From positions 62,001-126,000 of the forward strand of contig JACKAV010000006.1 of assembly GCA_020634895.1 (NCBI GenBank): a stretch of 64,000 nt of DNA, read 5' to 3'. Shown here piece after piece: positions 8,531-16,440 of this stretch (position 1 is the first letter of the stretch; the number at the start of each line of letters is the position of its first letter). Under the pieces are notes generated by a model. It did no database searches and was not told where the DNA came from. It worked only from the letters and a program-made list of their open reading frames with translations. Origin of the DNA: Anaerolineales bacterium (lineage in GTDB: Bacteria > Chloroflexota > Anaerolineae > Anaerolineales > Villigracilaceae). Made by a program: the position numbers and the translations under genes.

Positions 8531-10552
8531 TTATTTTGCTAATTGTTTCAATTCTGCTTCATCGATGATCTTGATTCCCAGTGACTGAGCCTTTTCGAAT
8601 TTCGAGCCGGGGTTTTCGCCAAGAACAAGATAACTGGTCTTCTTGCTGACACTGTCCGTTACTTTGCCGCCGTTGCCTTCAATAAAAGCCTTCGCATCGT
8701 CGCGCGAAAAATTCGGCAGCGTACCCGTCACCACAAAGGTCAAGCCGGTGAACACTCCGTCCTTTTTCTTTTCGTCTTTCTGCATCTGCGGGTCGACGCC
8801 TGCGGCTTTTAACTTTTTCAGAAGTTTCTGATTTACAGGACGCGCGAACCAATCGACAATGGATTCGGCGATGTTGGGTCCCACGCCTTCGATCTGTTGA
8901 AGTTCATCCGCCGTGGTTTTGGATAAGGCGGTGACGTTGCCATACGTCCGCGCGAGATCGCCCGCCATGACTTCGCCCACACCATGGATTCCCAACGCTG
9001 TGATGAGACGGTTCAAACTCTGACCTTTTGCCTGCTCAATCGACCCAAGCAGATTCTCCGCCTTTTTCTCGGCAAAACCTTCAAGCTCCAGCAATTGGCT
9101 TTTCTTCAGTGTAAACAAGTCGGCTACATCGTTGACCAGTTCCGCTTCGATCAATTGCTCCACGATCTTGATGCCGAGCCCGACAATATCCATCGAGCCG
9201 CGTGAAACGAAATGCTCCACGTTGCGGACGAGCTGCGCCGGGCAGGCGGCGTTGACGCAGTACCATGCCACTTCGCCTTCGAAATGCTCCACGGGCTGAC
9301 CGCATGCTGGACATTTTGTCGGCGGTTTGTATTTCTTCTCCTTGCCGGAGCGTGCATCCACAACGGGACCGATAATGTAGGGAATCACTTCTCCTGCGCG
9401 TTTGACCAGCACCCGGTCACCGATGCGGATATCCTTCTCTTCGATGAAGTCGAAGTTGTGCAAGGTTGCATTGCGGACGACCACACCGCCGATCTCAACC
9501 GCTTCGAGCGCGGCTTTGGGAGTCAACACGCCGGTGCGACCGACTTCCACGTCAATGCCGAGCAGGGTGGTGGTCACTTCGCGTGCGGGGAATTTGAAGG
9601 CGATGGCTCCACGCGGGTCCTTGCCGACGAAGCCCAAGTCTGCGGCGAGGGTCAAATCGTCGATCTTGATGACCATACCGTCGGCTTCGTAGGGAAGCGC
9701 GTCTCTTCCCTTGTCGAATGTTTCAGTGTAGGCAATCGCTTCATTGAGGTCGTCGAATCGTTTGGCAACATCCGTCACGGGGAATCCCAACGACTTGAGA
9801 TACTCCAGAATCTCCCATTGTGAAGTCGGCACCTTGCCGCCATCCGAATAAACGATCTGATAAACGAGCAGCGTGATGGGACGTGAGGCGGTGAGCACGG
9901 GGTCAAGTTGACGCAGCGAACCAGCCGCCGTGTTGCGCGGATTGAGATAAGTTTTTTCCCCGGCTTCTTCGAGTTTTTTATTCAGGGCTTCGAAGTCTTT
10001 GTTGGGAATGAACGCCTCGCCGCGGACGACCAGCGTTTTGGGAACCTGTGTTTTGGCAGATTTGGAAACGGGAATGCGTAAGGGAATTGCGCGAACTGTT
10101 CGCAAATTCGTTGTGATATCTTCACCGACTTCGCCGTCTCCACGGGTGGCTCCCTGCACGAACTGACCGTCGTGATAATGAAGGACAACGGACAGCCCGT
10201 CTATCTTCGGCTCGACAACGAAGCTGGCTCTCTCCACGCGGTCATCCAGTTTTTTGACGCGTTCGAACCATGCCCGTGTATCGTCCGCGCCGAAGGCGTT
10301 GGCAAGCGAGAGGATGGGAGCAGGATGACGCACCTTCTCGAATTTTTCTGAAGGTTTGGCTCCGGCGCGCTGGGTGGGCGAATCAGGCGTGATCCACTCA
10401 GGATGGTCGGCTTCGATCTTCTTCAGTTCATTAAGGAGGCGGTCGTATTCAAGGTCGCTGACAATGGGCGCGTCGAGTACGTGATACCGGTAATTGTGTT
10501 CGTTGATCTGCGCCTTTAGTTCTTCATATCGTGATAAAAGTTTATCTGCCAT
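8531..10552 (-). CDS. ligA: NAD+-dependent DNA ligase LigA
   Basis: Seals nicks during replication and repair using NAD+. Domains run in the usual order: Ia, the adenylation domain with the active lysine Lys116 in EPKIDG, OB fold, a four-Cys zinc finger (CPACG ... CPAQ), helix-hairpin-helix repeats and a C-terminal BRCT domain (about 595-673). With the ATG at 10552 the protein is 673 residues, the normal family length. A longer frame reaching 10633 exists, but the -10 box TATAAT at 10559-10564 lies inside it, so the extension is rejected and the mRNA is predicted to be leaderless. Confidence 0.97.
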   Translation of the reverse strand: MADKLLSRYEELKAQINEHNYRYHVLDAPIVSDLEYDRLLNELKKIEADHPEWITPDSPTQRAGAKPSEKFEKVRHPAPILSLANAFGADDTRAWFERVKKLDDRVERASFVVEPKIDGLSVVLHYHDGQFVQGATRGDGEVGEDITTNLRTVRAIPLRIPVSKSAKTQVPKTLVVRGEAFIPNKDFEALNKKLEEAGEKTYLNPRNTAAGSLRQLDPVLTASRPITLLVYQIVYSDGGKVPTSQWEILEYLKSLGFPVTDVAKRFDDLNEAIAYTETFDKGRDALPYEADGMVIKIDDLTLAADLGFVGKDPRGAIAFKFPAREVTTTLLGIDVEVGRTGVLTPKAALEAVEIGGVVVRNATLHNFDFIEEKDIRIGDRVLVKRAGEVIPYIIGPVVDARSGKEKKYKPPTKCPACGQPVEHFEGEVAWYCVNAACPAQLVRNVEHFVSRGSMDIVGLGIKIVEQLIEAELVNDVADLFTLKKSQLLELEGFAEKKAENLLGSIEQAKGQSLNRLITALGIHGVGEVMAGDLARTYGNVTALSKTTADELQQIEGVGPNIAESIVDWFARPVNQKLLKKLKAAGVDPQMQKDEKKKDGVFTGLTFVVTGTLPNFSRDDAKAFIEGNGGKVTDSVSKKTSYLVLGENPGSKFEKAQSLGIKIIDEAELKQLAK

Positions 10553-10558
10553 GGTTCG

Positions 10559-10564
10559 ATTATA
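10559..10564 (-). promoter_or_regulatory. -10 box of ligA (leaderless type)
   Basis: TATAAT on the minus strand, only 6 nt before the ligA ATG, so transcription should start at or next to the start codon. Confidence 0.65.
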
Positions 10565-10640
10565 GCAAAATAGAAAGTTTATGCTATATCCGTATTGGAT
10601 GAGTTGTTCTGTGTTTTCTGCATCCCGATCCACTAATAAA

Positions 10641-10667
10641 AACCCGTCTGTTTTTCACAGACGGGTT
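10641..10667 (-). terminator. Intrinsic terminator of the leftward ParA-like operon
   Basis: Perfect 11-bp stem (10641-10651 with 10657-10667), 5-nt loop, followed on the minus strand by a T-run. Confidence 0.9.
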
Positions 10668-10671
10668 CAGG

Positions 10672-11004
10672 TCAGTCGATCTTTTTCCAAATATCTGAAG
10701 GCGGGCGTTTGATCGGGCGCGTCATGGCGGAGAGGCGCGCCTCGTAGTAGGGTTCCTCTTCTGTGGCGAACCGCGAGAGGTCGAATAAGTGGCGTTTTAT
10801 GAGCAAATCCGCGATCTGTTTTACTTCTGCTCTTGTAAACGGGAGCTTTTCCACAAATTCGGTCAGGCTGAAGCGACCCAGGCGCACCACATAATTCACC
10901 GCCGAACGCAGAGGTTCGGAGAACAGAACAACATCAGATGGACGTATATCTTCCTGTCGTTCTTCCAATTCCTTGATCGCGGTTTCAAAGAGCGGGTCGC
11001 CCAC
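10672..11004 (-). CDS. Small helical protein paired with a MinD/ParA-like ATPase
   Basis: 110 residues, not a recognised family. It is predicted helical and possibly winged-helix-like: an LR...VVRLGRFSL helix pair, a TRAEVKQIADLLIKRHLF helix, then a Tyr-containing strand region. It resembles the 125-residue product at 16028-16405: both share the LR-start helix, similar spacing and a C-terminal IWxxID signature. Each copy is encoded with a MinD/ParA-like ATPase, which suggests a partner or regulator of that ATPase. It lies 27 nt downstream of its ATPase gene and ends at a terminator. Confidence 0.65.
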   Translation of the reverse strand: MGDPLFETAIKELEERQEDIRPSDVVLFSEPLRSAVNYVVRLGRFSLTEFVEKLPFTRAEVKQIADLLIKRHLFDLSRFATEEEPYYEARLSAMTRPIKRPPSDIWKKID

Positions 11005-11031
11005 GGCAGTTTCCTTCAGTTCTGCGCCTGG

Positions 11032-11787
11032 TTAGGATTTGAGTAGATCCACCAGGCTGCGTAGACCCTTGGTTATGGCGTGGTCGGGATAGTGAACGGT
11101 GAAGAGACCGGAGCTTGCAAGGGTCATCATCTCGTCAGAGTGGGGGAGGATGGCTCCCACCTTGGCTTCGTAGGTTTGTTCCACACGGTTGCGTACTTCT
11201 TCAAAGTCCAGCACGTTGGGTGTTTTGTTGACGAGGATAAACAGTTTCGGCACATCCAGCTTTTTGGCAACATCAACGGTGACGGCTGTGCCTTGATAGT
11301 CCTGATTGTCAGGACGCATGATAATTACCAGGGCATTCGAGATCGCAATGGATAGCAGCGTCTCTTCATTCAACCCTGGGTGGGTATCGATAAGGAGATA
11401 GTCGAGTTTCAACTTGTCGGTCACATCGCGGAACCCGTCATTCAACAGACCAACATCATAGCCTTCGCGGAGGATGCGGGCGATCTCGCCAGCCTTGATG
11501 CTGGAAGGGATGAGGAATATCTGCCCTTTAACTTCTGTGCCGATATGTCCGGTCACATCCTGGGCTGCCTGCTCGATCGTGCATTTGCCCCACAAGTAAT
11601 CATTGAGGGAATGCTCCATGTCGGCTTCGTCAAGGTTGAAAAGAACATGAATCCCCGGCGAAGCAATATCGGTATCCACCACGCCCACGCGTGCCCCATC
11701 CATCGCCAAAAGTGCGGCAATGTTGGCTGTCGTATTTGATTTTCCTGTACCACCGCGGAAAGAATGAACTGAAATGATTTTGGACAT
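11032..11787 (-). CDS. MinD/ParA-like P-loop ATPase (copy 1)
   Basis: 251 residues of the SIMIBI/ParA-MinD class. The Walker A region reads FRGGTGKSN near residue 10; the residue at the usual signature-lysine position of the deviant Walker motif is Arg. Walker A' is VVDTD and Walker B DYLLIDTHPG. Family members dimerise on ATP and position cargo or regulate partners, and no ParB or MinC/MinE gene is nearby. No clear C-terminal membrane-targeting helix is seen. It is a close paralogue of the gene at 15003, with SIKAGEI versus SIKGGDI and LNEETLLSIA shared. GGGAGAA lies upstream of the ATG. Confidence 0.88.
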   Translation of the reverse strand: MSKIISVHSFRGGTGKSNTTANIAALLAMDGARVGVVDTDIASPGIHVLFNLDEADMEHSLNDYLWGKCTIEQAAQDVTGHIGTEVKGQIFLIPSSIKAGEIARILREGYDVGLLNDGFRDVTDKLKLDYLLIDTHPGLNEETLLSIAISNALVIIMRPDNQDYQGTAVTVDVAKKLDVPKLFILVNKTPNVLDFEEVRNRVEQTYEAKVGAILPHSDEMMTLASSGLFTVHYPDHAITKGLRSLVDLLKS

Positions 11788-11938
11788 GCAACTTCTCCCA
11801 AATTATTTTAATACTAACTCATCTAGTACGCCCATTATAGCCTAACTAGATTGAAAATCAACTCCCTACTTTTCCTGTCCTGTTTATGTTATAGTAAACT
11901 GCCATTTGAATGACCCATTCGACCCATTTTTACCTCCC

Positions 11939-12508
11939 ATGACGACAAAATATATGCAAAACACTTCGACGACATCCCTTCAGGACGCCAGCGACGAATT
12001 CCTCATCCAGAAATTCAAAGAAGGCGGCAAGGAAGTGTTCGATGTACTGTATCATCGCCACCTTCCCAAAGTATACAAAAGGGTAAGATATGTGATTCCT
12101 GAGAGTGATGTGGAAGATGTTACGCAGGAGATCTTTATCGCGGCATTGAAATCGCTGCCTTCTTTTCGCGGCGATTCTCAATTTGCAACCTGGCTTCGCA
12201 CTTTGACCAATCACAAAGTGGCAGAGTTCTATCGCAAGCGCACCCGTAAACAGGAACCGCGGCTCGCGCCCCTGTCCGATGCGGCAGCCAAGGTGACAGG
12301 CAGTACCTCGCAGTCTTTGGAGGAACATATCTACCTTCAAAAAGCGCTGCAAAACCTGCCCGAAAACTACCGCGAAGTTATCCTGCTCCGTTTTGCAGAG
12401 GATATGCAGTTCAATGAAATTGCAGAACTGATGACCCAGAATCTTGAAGCGACCAAATCTCTTTTCCGCCGAGCCATCACAGCACTTCGCAATCAGTTGG
12501 AACAATAA
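11939..12508 (+). CDS. ECF-type RNA polymerase sigma factor
   Basis: About 190 residues with the two ECF domains. Region 2 (DVLYHRHLPKVYKRVRYV ... DVEDVTQEIFIAALKSLPSFRG ... FATWLRTLTNHKVAEFYRKR) carries the core-binding and -10-recognition helices. Region 4 (LPENYREVILLRFAEDMQFNEIAELM ... RRAITALRNQL) is the -35-reading helix-turn-helix. The start is uncertain: TTG 11906, ATG 11939 and ATG 11954 are in frame and none has a clear ribosome-binding site. 11939 is chosen because a TATAGT -10 box at 11890 puts the transcript start near 11902. The gene is followed after 2 nt by a membrane protein that may control it. Confidence 0.9.
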   Translation: MTTKYMQNTSTTSLQDASDEFLIQKFKEGGKEVFDVLYHRHLPKVYKRVRYVIPESDVEDVTQEIFIAALKSLPSFRGDSQFATWLRTLTNHKVAEFYRKRTRKQEPRLAPLSDAAAKVTGSTSQSLEEHIYLQKALQNLPENYREVILLRFAEDMQFNEIAELMTQNLEATKSLFRRAITALRNQLEQ

Positions 12509-12510
12509 TT

Positions 12511-12975
12511 ATGAAGCAATCAGATGAAAATAACGAAATAGACAACCAGCTCGCGGATTTTACGGACCGTCTATTGAAGGGGCGGACTGAAGACCCCGCC
12601 TCCATATCTGACGAGGAATTGCTCAGCCTCGAAAGAACGATCGTCCGTTTGACCGATACCTTCCCTTCCGAACCGCTTGAAGATGCAAAAGTCAAGCAGA
12701 TGCTGGTACGGCTCAAAGCACGGGCGAAGCGCGAAGATGAGCAGGTTAAACCATCCTTCTGGAAAAGGATTTTTGACTTCCAATCCAATCCACAGGTTGG
12801 ACTCCTTATCGGCGCTGCAATGATAGTGATCCTGGTCCTCATTAGCATCCCCATCTCAAGCGGACCTGGTTCCTCCCTGTCAGGGGCGGCGGACGCTGGA
12901 GGTGGAAATCCATATATAGCACTTGGTTTGATGGGGATCTTGTTCATTATTTATTGGGTTTCGCGCCGTAAATAA
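12511..12975 (+). CDS. Membrane protein coupled to the ECF sigma factor (possible anti-sigma)
   Basis: 154 residues: an acidic, helical cytoplasmic part (1-85), a membrane segment at about 95-113, a Gly/Ser/Ala-rich loop, and a second membrane segment at about 132-149 ending in RRK. No HC2 zinc finger is present. It begins 2 nt after the sigma-factor stop codon, an arrangement typical of sigma/anti-sigma pairs, and an intramembrane protease gene (PrsW) follows. An anti-sigma role is therefore inferred from position only. Confidence 0.7.
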   Translation: MKQSDENNEIDNQLADFTDRLLKGRTEDPASISDEELLSLERTIVRLTDTFPSEPLEDAKVKQMLVRLKARAKREDEQVKPSFWKRIFDFQSNPQVGLLIGAAMIVILVLISIPISSGPGSSLSGAADAGGGNPYIALGLMGILFIIYWVSRRK

Positions 12976-13071
12976 TTTTGCGGCGATTTTGCGTGTGTGC
13001 CTTCATAGAAACGATTTTCACGGTTACTGATTCAAACCTAAAAGTACGATGGTGCTGGCTTGCCATAAACG

Positions 13072-13099
13072 AACACGGCTGCAAAACTGCAGCCGTGTT
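13072..13099 (+). terminator. Intrinsic terminator of the sigma-factor operon
   Basis: 12-bp perfect stem (13072-13083 with 13088-13099) and AAAC loop, followed by a short T-rich tract. Confidence 0.85.
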
Positions 13100-13105
13100 T
13101 TGTCC

Positions 13106-13134
13106 TTGCAGGGCATATCCAGATAAAGTATGAT
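13106..13134 (+). promoter_or_regulatory. Promoter of the prsW operon (leaderless type)
   Basis: TTGCAG (13106-13111), a 17-nt spacer, TATGAT (13129-13134), then 6 nt to the ATG at 13141. The best-formed promoter of the leaderless set. Confidence 0.7.
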
Positions 13135-13140
13135 TTTGGC

Positions 13141-14250
13141 ATGAATTTGGCGGCATCCATTTCCATTTCCCTTATCGTTCCAATTATTTTTCTTTTTGTC
13201 CTTCAGACGTTCGACCTGCTAAAAACAGTGAAATTTCGCAACAACATCCTCACTTTGATCTGGGGGGCGGCGGCGTATTATCTCGCCGCACAGATCAATC
13301 CGTTGTTCGTGAAACTTGGTCTGCTGGAATGGGATCAGGTTGTCCGCTATGTTGCTCCTGTTGTTGAGGAACTCCTCAAGTCTCTGATCTTGATATATTT
13401 AGCCACGCGTCCCGAATTCAATTATGTGGTTGATGGGGCGTTGTATGGTTTTGGCGCGGGAATAGGATTTGCCATTATAGAAAATGTGGAATATGTGCAG
13501 GGAAATATTGCATTTGCATTCATCACTGCATTGGCGCGCGTATTCTCAACAAATTTGATGCATGCTACCAGCAGTGGTCTGGTTGGGACAGCGTTGGCAT
13601 TCAATCGCGGCGAAACGAATAAACGACAGGGTGGTTTTGTCATCCTTGGCGGATATCTGCTTGCCATCTTCTTCCACGGCGCTTTCAATACGATGGTCAA
13701 TGCGGGGGTTTTTCTTCCCTTTGCCATTGGGTATGGCGTGTTCGGAGTCGCGTTGATCTGGTATGTGATCCGGCGCGGTATGGCGGCTCAAAAAGATTGG
13801 GTGGGTGAAAAACTCGGCGTACAAGACCGGGTAACCAAAGAAGAGGCTCGTGCGGTAACCGGTATCGATAGGATAGTGGAAACCTTAATCCTGCCGTTCA
13901 GGGAACGCTTTGGAAACGAGAAGGTTCCGCTGGTAAAGGAATTGATGTATAAGCAGGCAGAGATAGGTATTAAACGTAAATTACTGGATGCCACACCCAG
14001 CCCCACCAAACAAAAGGAAGTTGAAAATATCATTCAAACCCTTTATAAGGAAATGGAAGAGTTGCGCAGGCAGATCGGCTTATATCCAATGATGTTTGTC
14101 CGCGAAGTTTATCTTGGGCAGGATATCAACACCTGGGACAAGCTCGGGACCCGTATCGCTGAGACAGGCACGGGTCAAAGGGGAGGCGGTCTGTGGGACG
14201 CCGCAACGGCACGGATCAAGCAATCCAAATCTCAGGAGGATAAGTCATGA
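13141..14250 (+). CDS. PrsW-family intramembrane metalloprotease
   Basis: 369 residues with about eight membrane segments in the first 230. Residues conserved in PrsW/CAAX-type membrane proteases are visible: Glu76-Glu77 (VEELLK), Glu114-Asn115 (IIENVEY), His141 (NLMHATSSG) and His179 (FFHGAFN). Bacillus PrsW makes the first cut in an anti-sigma factor, so cleavage of a membrane regulator is the likely role. The sigma-linked membrane protein encoded just upstream is an obvious candidate substrate (inference). The C-terminal 140 residues are soluble, charged and not part of the protease core. The stop codon overlaps the next start (ATGA). Confidence 0.85.
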   Translation: MNLAASISISLIVPIIFLFVLQTFDLLKTVKFRNNILTLIWGAAAYYLAAQINPLFVKLGLLEWDQVVRYVAPVVEELLKSLILIYLATRPEFNYVVDGALYGFGAGIGFAIIENVEYVQGNIAFAFITALARVFSTNLMHATSSGLVGTALAFNRGETNKRQGGFVILGGYLLAIFFHGAFNTMVNAGVFLPFAIGYGVFGVALIWYVIRRGMAAQKDWVGEKLGVQDRVTKEEARAVTGIDRIVETLILPFRERFGNEKVPLVKELMYKQAEIGIKRKLLDATPSPTKQKEVENIIQTLYKEMEELRRQIGLYPMMFVREVYLGQDINTWDKLGTRIAETGTGQRGGGLWDAATARIKQSKSQEDKS

Positions 14251-14981
14251 GTGATGCCATCCTTCAAAAGATCAGAAAGACGGAGTTTTTCAAGGAACTT
14301 TCAGACGCCGCTACGAGTGCGGTTGCGGAAAATGCGTCGGTGCGCCATTATGTTCCGAACGAAACTGTGATGCGCAAAGGCGACCCGGCGGATTCATTCT
14401 TTGTTATTTTGGATGGACATTTGAAGATCGTCACTACCGACGCCAAAGGTGACGAGATCATCATCAATAAAGTGGGTCCCGGCGAAGCCATCGGAGAACT
14501 TGCGCTTGTGGATGATCGCCCGCGTTCGGCAGGGGTGATTGCTCTCGACGAGGTGGAAGTGCTGGAACTGACAAAGGAAGCTTTCTTTAAGCTGCTTGAA
14601 CAACGTCTCGATGTTTCTCTTGGTATTTTGCGCGGCTTTTCGAATCGTCTGCGTTTCTCAACGACTTATATTGAAAAGGTGATCGACTGGTCGCAGAAAA
14701 CAGCCGCAGGTGATTATTCGTTTTTGGAGCAGACACAGCCAATCACAAACCCCGCCGGTTCAGACGACGCCAAAGCTGCGCAATTGCTTTCGACATTTTA
14801 TTCAATGGTACGAAAAGTGAAGGAACGTGAAGACGACCTGAAACATGAACTGGAGCGCCTGACTTTCGAGATCGATCAGGAACGCCGCAAGCGTGAATTT
14901 GATGAAATCACAAGCACCGAGTTTTACGCCAATTTGAAGGAACAGGCGAAGGCATTACGACAGAAGCGAAATTCCAAATAA
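14247..14981 (+). CDS. Cyclic-nucleotide-binding (CRP-type) domain protein with coiled-coil tail
   Basis: 244 residues, soluble. Residues ~10-135 form a CRP-like cNMP-binding domain with the phosphate-binding cassette GEAIGELALVDDRPRSA (79-95), including Glu84 and Arg93, the positions that bind ribose and cyclic phosphate. There is no DNA-binding helix-turn-helix. Instead residues ~175-244 form a charged coiled coil. Its last ~40 residues (EIDQ at 208-211, EIT at 220-222) match the C-terminus of the HAMP-GAF protein encoded at 18119-19024. It overlaps prsW by 4 nt and precedes a MinD/ParA-like gene, so it probably relays cyclic-nucleotide levels to that system. Confidence 0.87.
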   Translation: MSDAILQKIRKTEFFKELSDAATSAVAENASVRHYVPNETVMRKGDPADSFFVILDGHLKIVTTDAKGDEIIINKVGPGEAIGELALVDDRPRSAGVIALDEVEVLELTKEAFFKLLEQRLDVSLGILRGFSNRLRFSTTYIEKVIDWSQKTAAGDYSFLEQTQPITNPAGSDDAKAAQLLSTFYSMVRKVKEREDDLKHELERLTFEIDQERRKREFDEITSTEFYANLKEQAKALRQKRNSK

Positions 14982-15002
14982 TAATGAGGTCACGGAGGAA
15001 GC

Positions 15003-15785
15003 ATGGCAGGTAAGATCGTATCCATCCATTCGTTTCGTGGGGGGACTGGCAAATCGAATACCACAGCCAATCTTGCATCGCAGGTCGCATTGACCGGCAA
15101 ACGCGTAGGTGTAGTGGATACCGATATTCAATCGCCCGGTATTCATGTTCTGTTCGGTCTGGATGAGCAGAAAATGGGAAAGACCCTGAATGATTTTTTG
15201 CATGGCAAAGCCACCATCCGCGAGGTCGGCTTCTCGGTTGGAGACAACCCCGGCGATGGCGAAGGACTCGTCAAATTGGCGGGTAAAAATCTATTCCTTT
15301 TCCCATCCAGCATCAAAGGCGGAGATATCAGCCAGATCCTTCGCGAAGGTATCGACTTCAACATGTTGAATGAAGGATTGCAGACCGCCATCACCGAATT
15401 CGAACTTGATTACCTGTTCATTGATACGCACCCCGGTTTGAATGAAGAGACCCTGCTTTCCATTGCGACATCTGATATTCTTATCATCATCCTTCGCCCG
15501 GACAGCCAGGACCTTCAAGGGACATCAGTTACAGTGGATATTGCCCGAAGTTTGGATGTTCCAAACCTATTCCTTATGGTGAACAAAGCCCTGCCCAAAT
15601 ATGATTTCGCAGGCATCAAGAGCGATATCGAAAAACAGTTTCAAGCAACAGTTACCAGTGTCCTGCCGCTATCTTTCGATATGGCTGAAAACGCCAGTAA
15701 AGACCTGTTCTCGCTCCGCTACCCGGACCACGAATGGTCGGTCGCGCTGAAGAAAGTCGTCCCGTATATTTTGGAAGCAAAATAG
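15003..15785 (+). CDS. MinD/ParA-like P-loop ATPase (copy 2)
   Basis: 260 residues, paralogous over its length to the ATPase at 11032-11787. Walker A is again FRGGTGKSN with Arg at the signature-lysine position; Walker A' is VVDTD and Walker B YLFIDTHPG. It carries an insertion after the KATIREVG segment relative to copy 1. It starts 21 nt after the cNMP-binding protein, with GAGGAAG as ribosome-binding site, and is followed by two small genes, the second related to the partner of copy 1. Role unknown; spatial organisation or regulated protein-protein switching is typical of the class. Confidence 0.88.
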   Translation: MAGKIVSIHSFRGGTGKSNTTANLASQVALTGKRVGVVDTDIQSPGIHVLFGLDEQKMGKTLNDFLHGKATIREVGFSVGDNPGDGEGLVKLAGKNLFLFPSSIKGGDISQILREGIDFNMLNEGLQTAITEFELDYLFIDTHPGLNEETLLSIATSDILIIILRPDSQDLQGTSVTVDIARSLDVPNLFLMVNKALPKYDFAGIKSDIEKQFQATVTSVLPLSFDMAENASKDLFSLRYPDHEWSVALKKVVPYILEAK

Positions 15786-15794
15786 GAGCGCATC

Positions 15795-16007
15795 ATGAAA
15801 TGCTGGCATTGTGAAGAGGAAGCCCGCGCGTCCTGCGCGTTTTGTGGAAGGTTCGTTTGTAAAGATCATGCTGCAACCATGTCCACATTCATTACAATGT
15901 TTGTCGGAGCGAACAACACCCCCAAGGGACTGGCGGTTGCCAACGTGATCTGGTGTGGCGAATGCGAACCCCAGCCTGAACCAATCAGCATGCCCGAATT
16001 GTATTAG
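15795..16007 (+). CDS. B-box-like zinc-binding mini-protein
   Basis: 70 residues dominated by metal-ligand pairs: Cys3-x2-Cys6, Cys14-x2-Cys17, Cys22-x2-His25 and Cys54-x2-Cys57. The first six ligands have the spacing of a B-box zinc finger, a fold used for protein-protein contacts. A hydrophobic stretch (about 31-53) separates the two Cys groups. AGGAG lies upstream of the ATG. It sits between the MinD/ParA-like ATPase and its small partner, so it is likely part of the same complex. Confidence 0.75.
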   Translation: MKCWHCEEEARASCAFCGRFVCKDHAATMSTFITMFVGANNTPKGLAVANVIWCGECEPQPEPISMPELY

Positions 16008-16027
16008 TAGTATGAAAAGAGGTCGAC

Positions 16028-16405
16028 ATGCCTGGACTCTTTGATCGGTTGGATAAGGAAATAAAAGACAGTCAGAAGGATGGCGGAATGTCCCCATTGG
16101 ATATCGCGAAACTTCCTCCTTCCCTGCGAAAGATCATGCGGTTGATGCTGCGGGAATTGCAGATGGGCTATCCGCGCATGTGCGAAGTCATGGATGCCAT
16201 GCCCGAACAGGACCGCCTCACACGTGACGAATTGGATTCAGCCCTCTCAGACCTGACCGAACAATTTTGGCTGATCCGCATCGGCAAAAAGGAAAAAGCC
16301 ATCTACAAAGTTAATCTGCGCCGAAAAGCAGGCAGCACTCTCGCTGCAGGGATCTGGTCTGCCATTGATGCAAAAATAAAGAAGCCCCCAGAGTCCTTGA
16401 AGTAG
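16028..16405 (+). CDS. Small helical partner protein, paralogue of the 10672-11004 product
   Basis: 125 residues, no recognised family. Helices LRKIMRLMLRELQ and TRDELDSALSDLTEQFWL, then a strand ending in AIYKVNLR, suggest a winged-helix-like fold. The C-terminus carries the IWxxID signature shared with the product at 10672-11004. The order ATPase, then partner, is conserved between the two copies, with only the zinc protein inserted here. The operon ends at the hairpin at 16415-16434. Confidence 0.68.
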   Translation: MPGLFDRLDKEIKDSQKDGGMSPLDIAKLPPSLRKIMRLMLRELQMGYPRMCEVMDAMPEQDRLTRDELDSALSDLTEQFWLIRIGKKEKAIYKVNLRRKAGSTLAAGIWSAIDAKIKKPPESLK

Positions 16406-16414
16406 GCAAAAAAC

Positions 16415-16434
16415 AAGCCGCAATTTTGCGGCTT
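16415..16434. terminator. Bidirectional intrinsic terminator
   Basis: Perfect palindrome AAGCCGCAAT and complement, followed by a long T-run on the plus strand, between convergent genes. Confidence 0.85.
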
Positions 16435-16440
16435 ATTTTT

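Noticed and set aside
10553..10633. 27-residue N-terminal extension of LigA
   Set aside because: The extension contains the TATAAT box and gives a length beyond the family norm; the ATG at 10552 fits.
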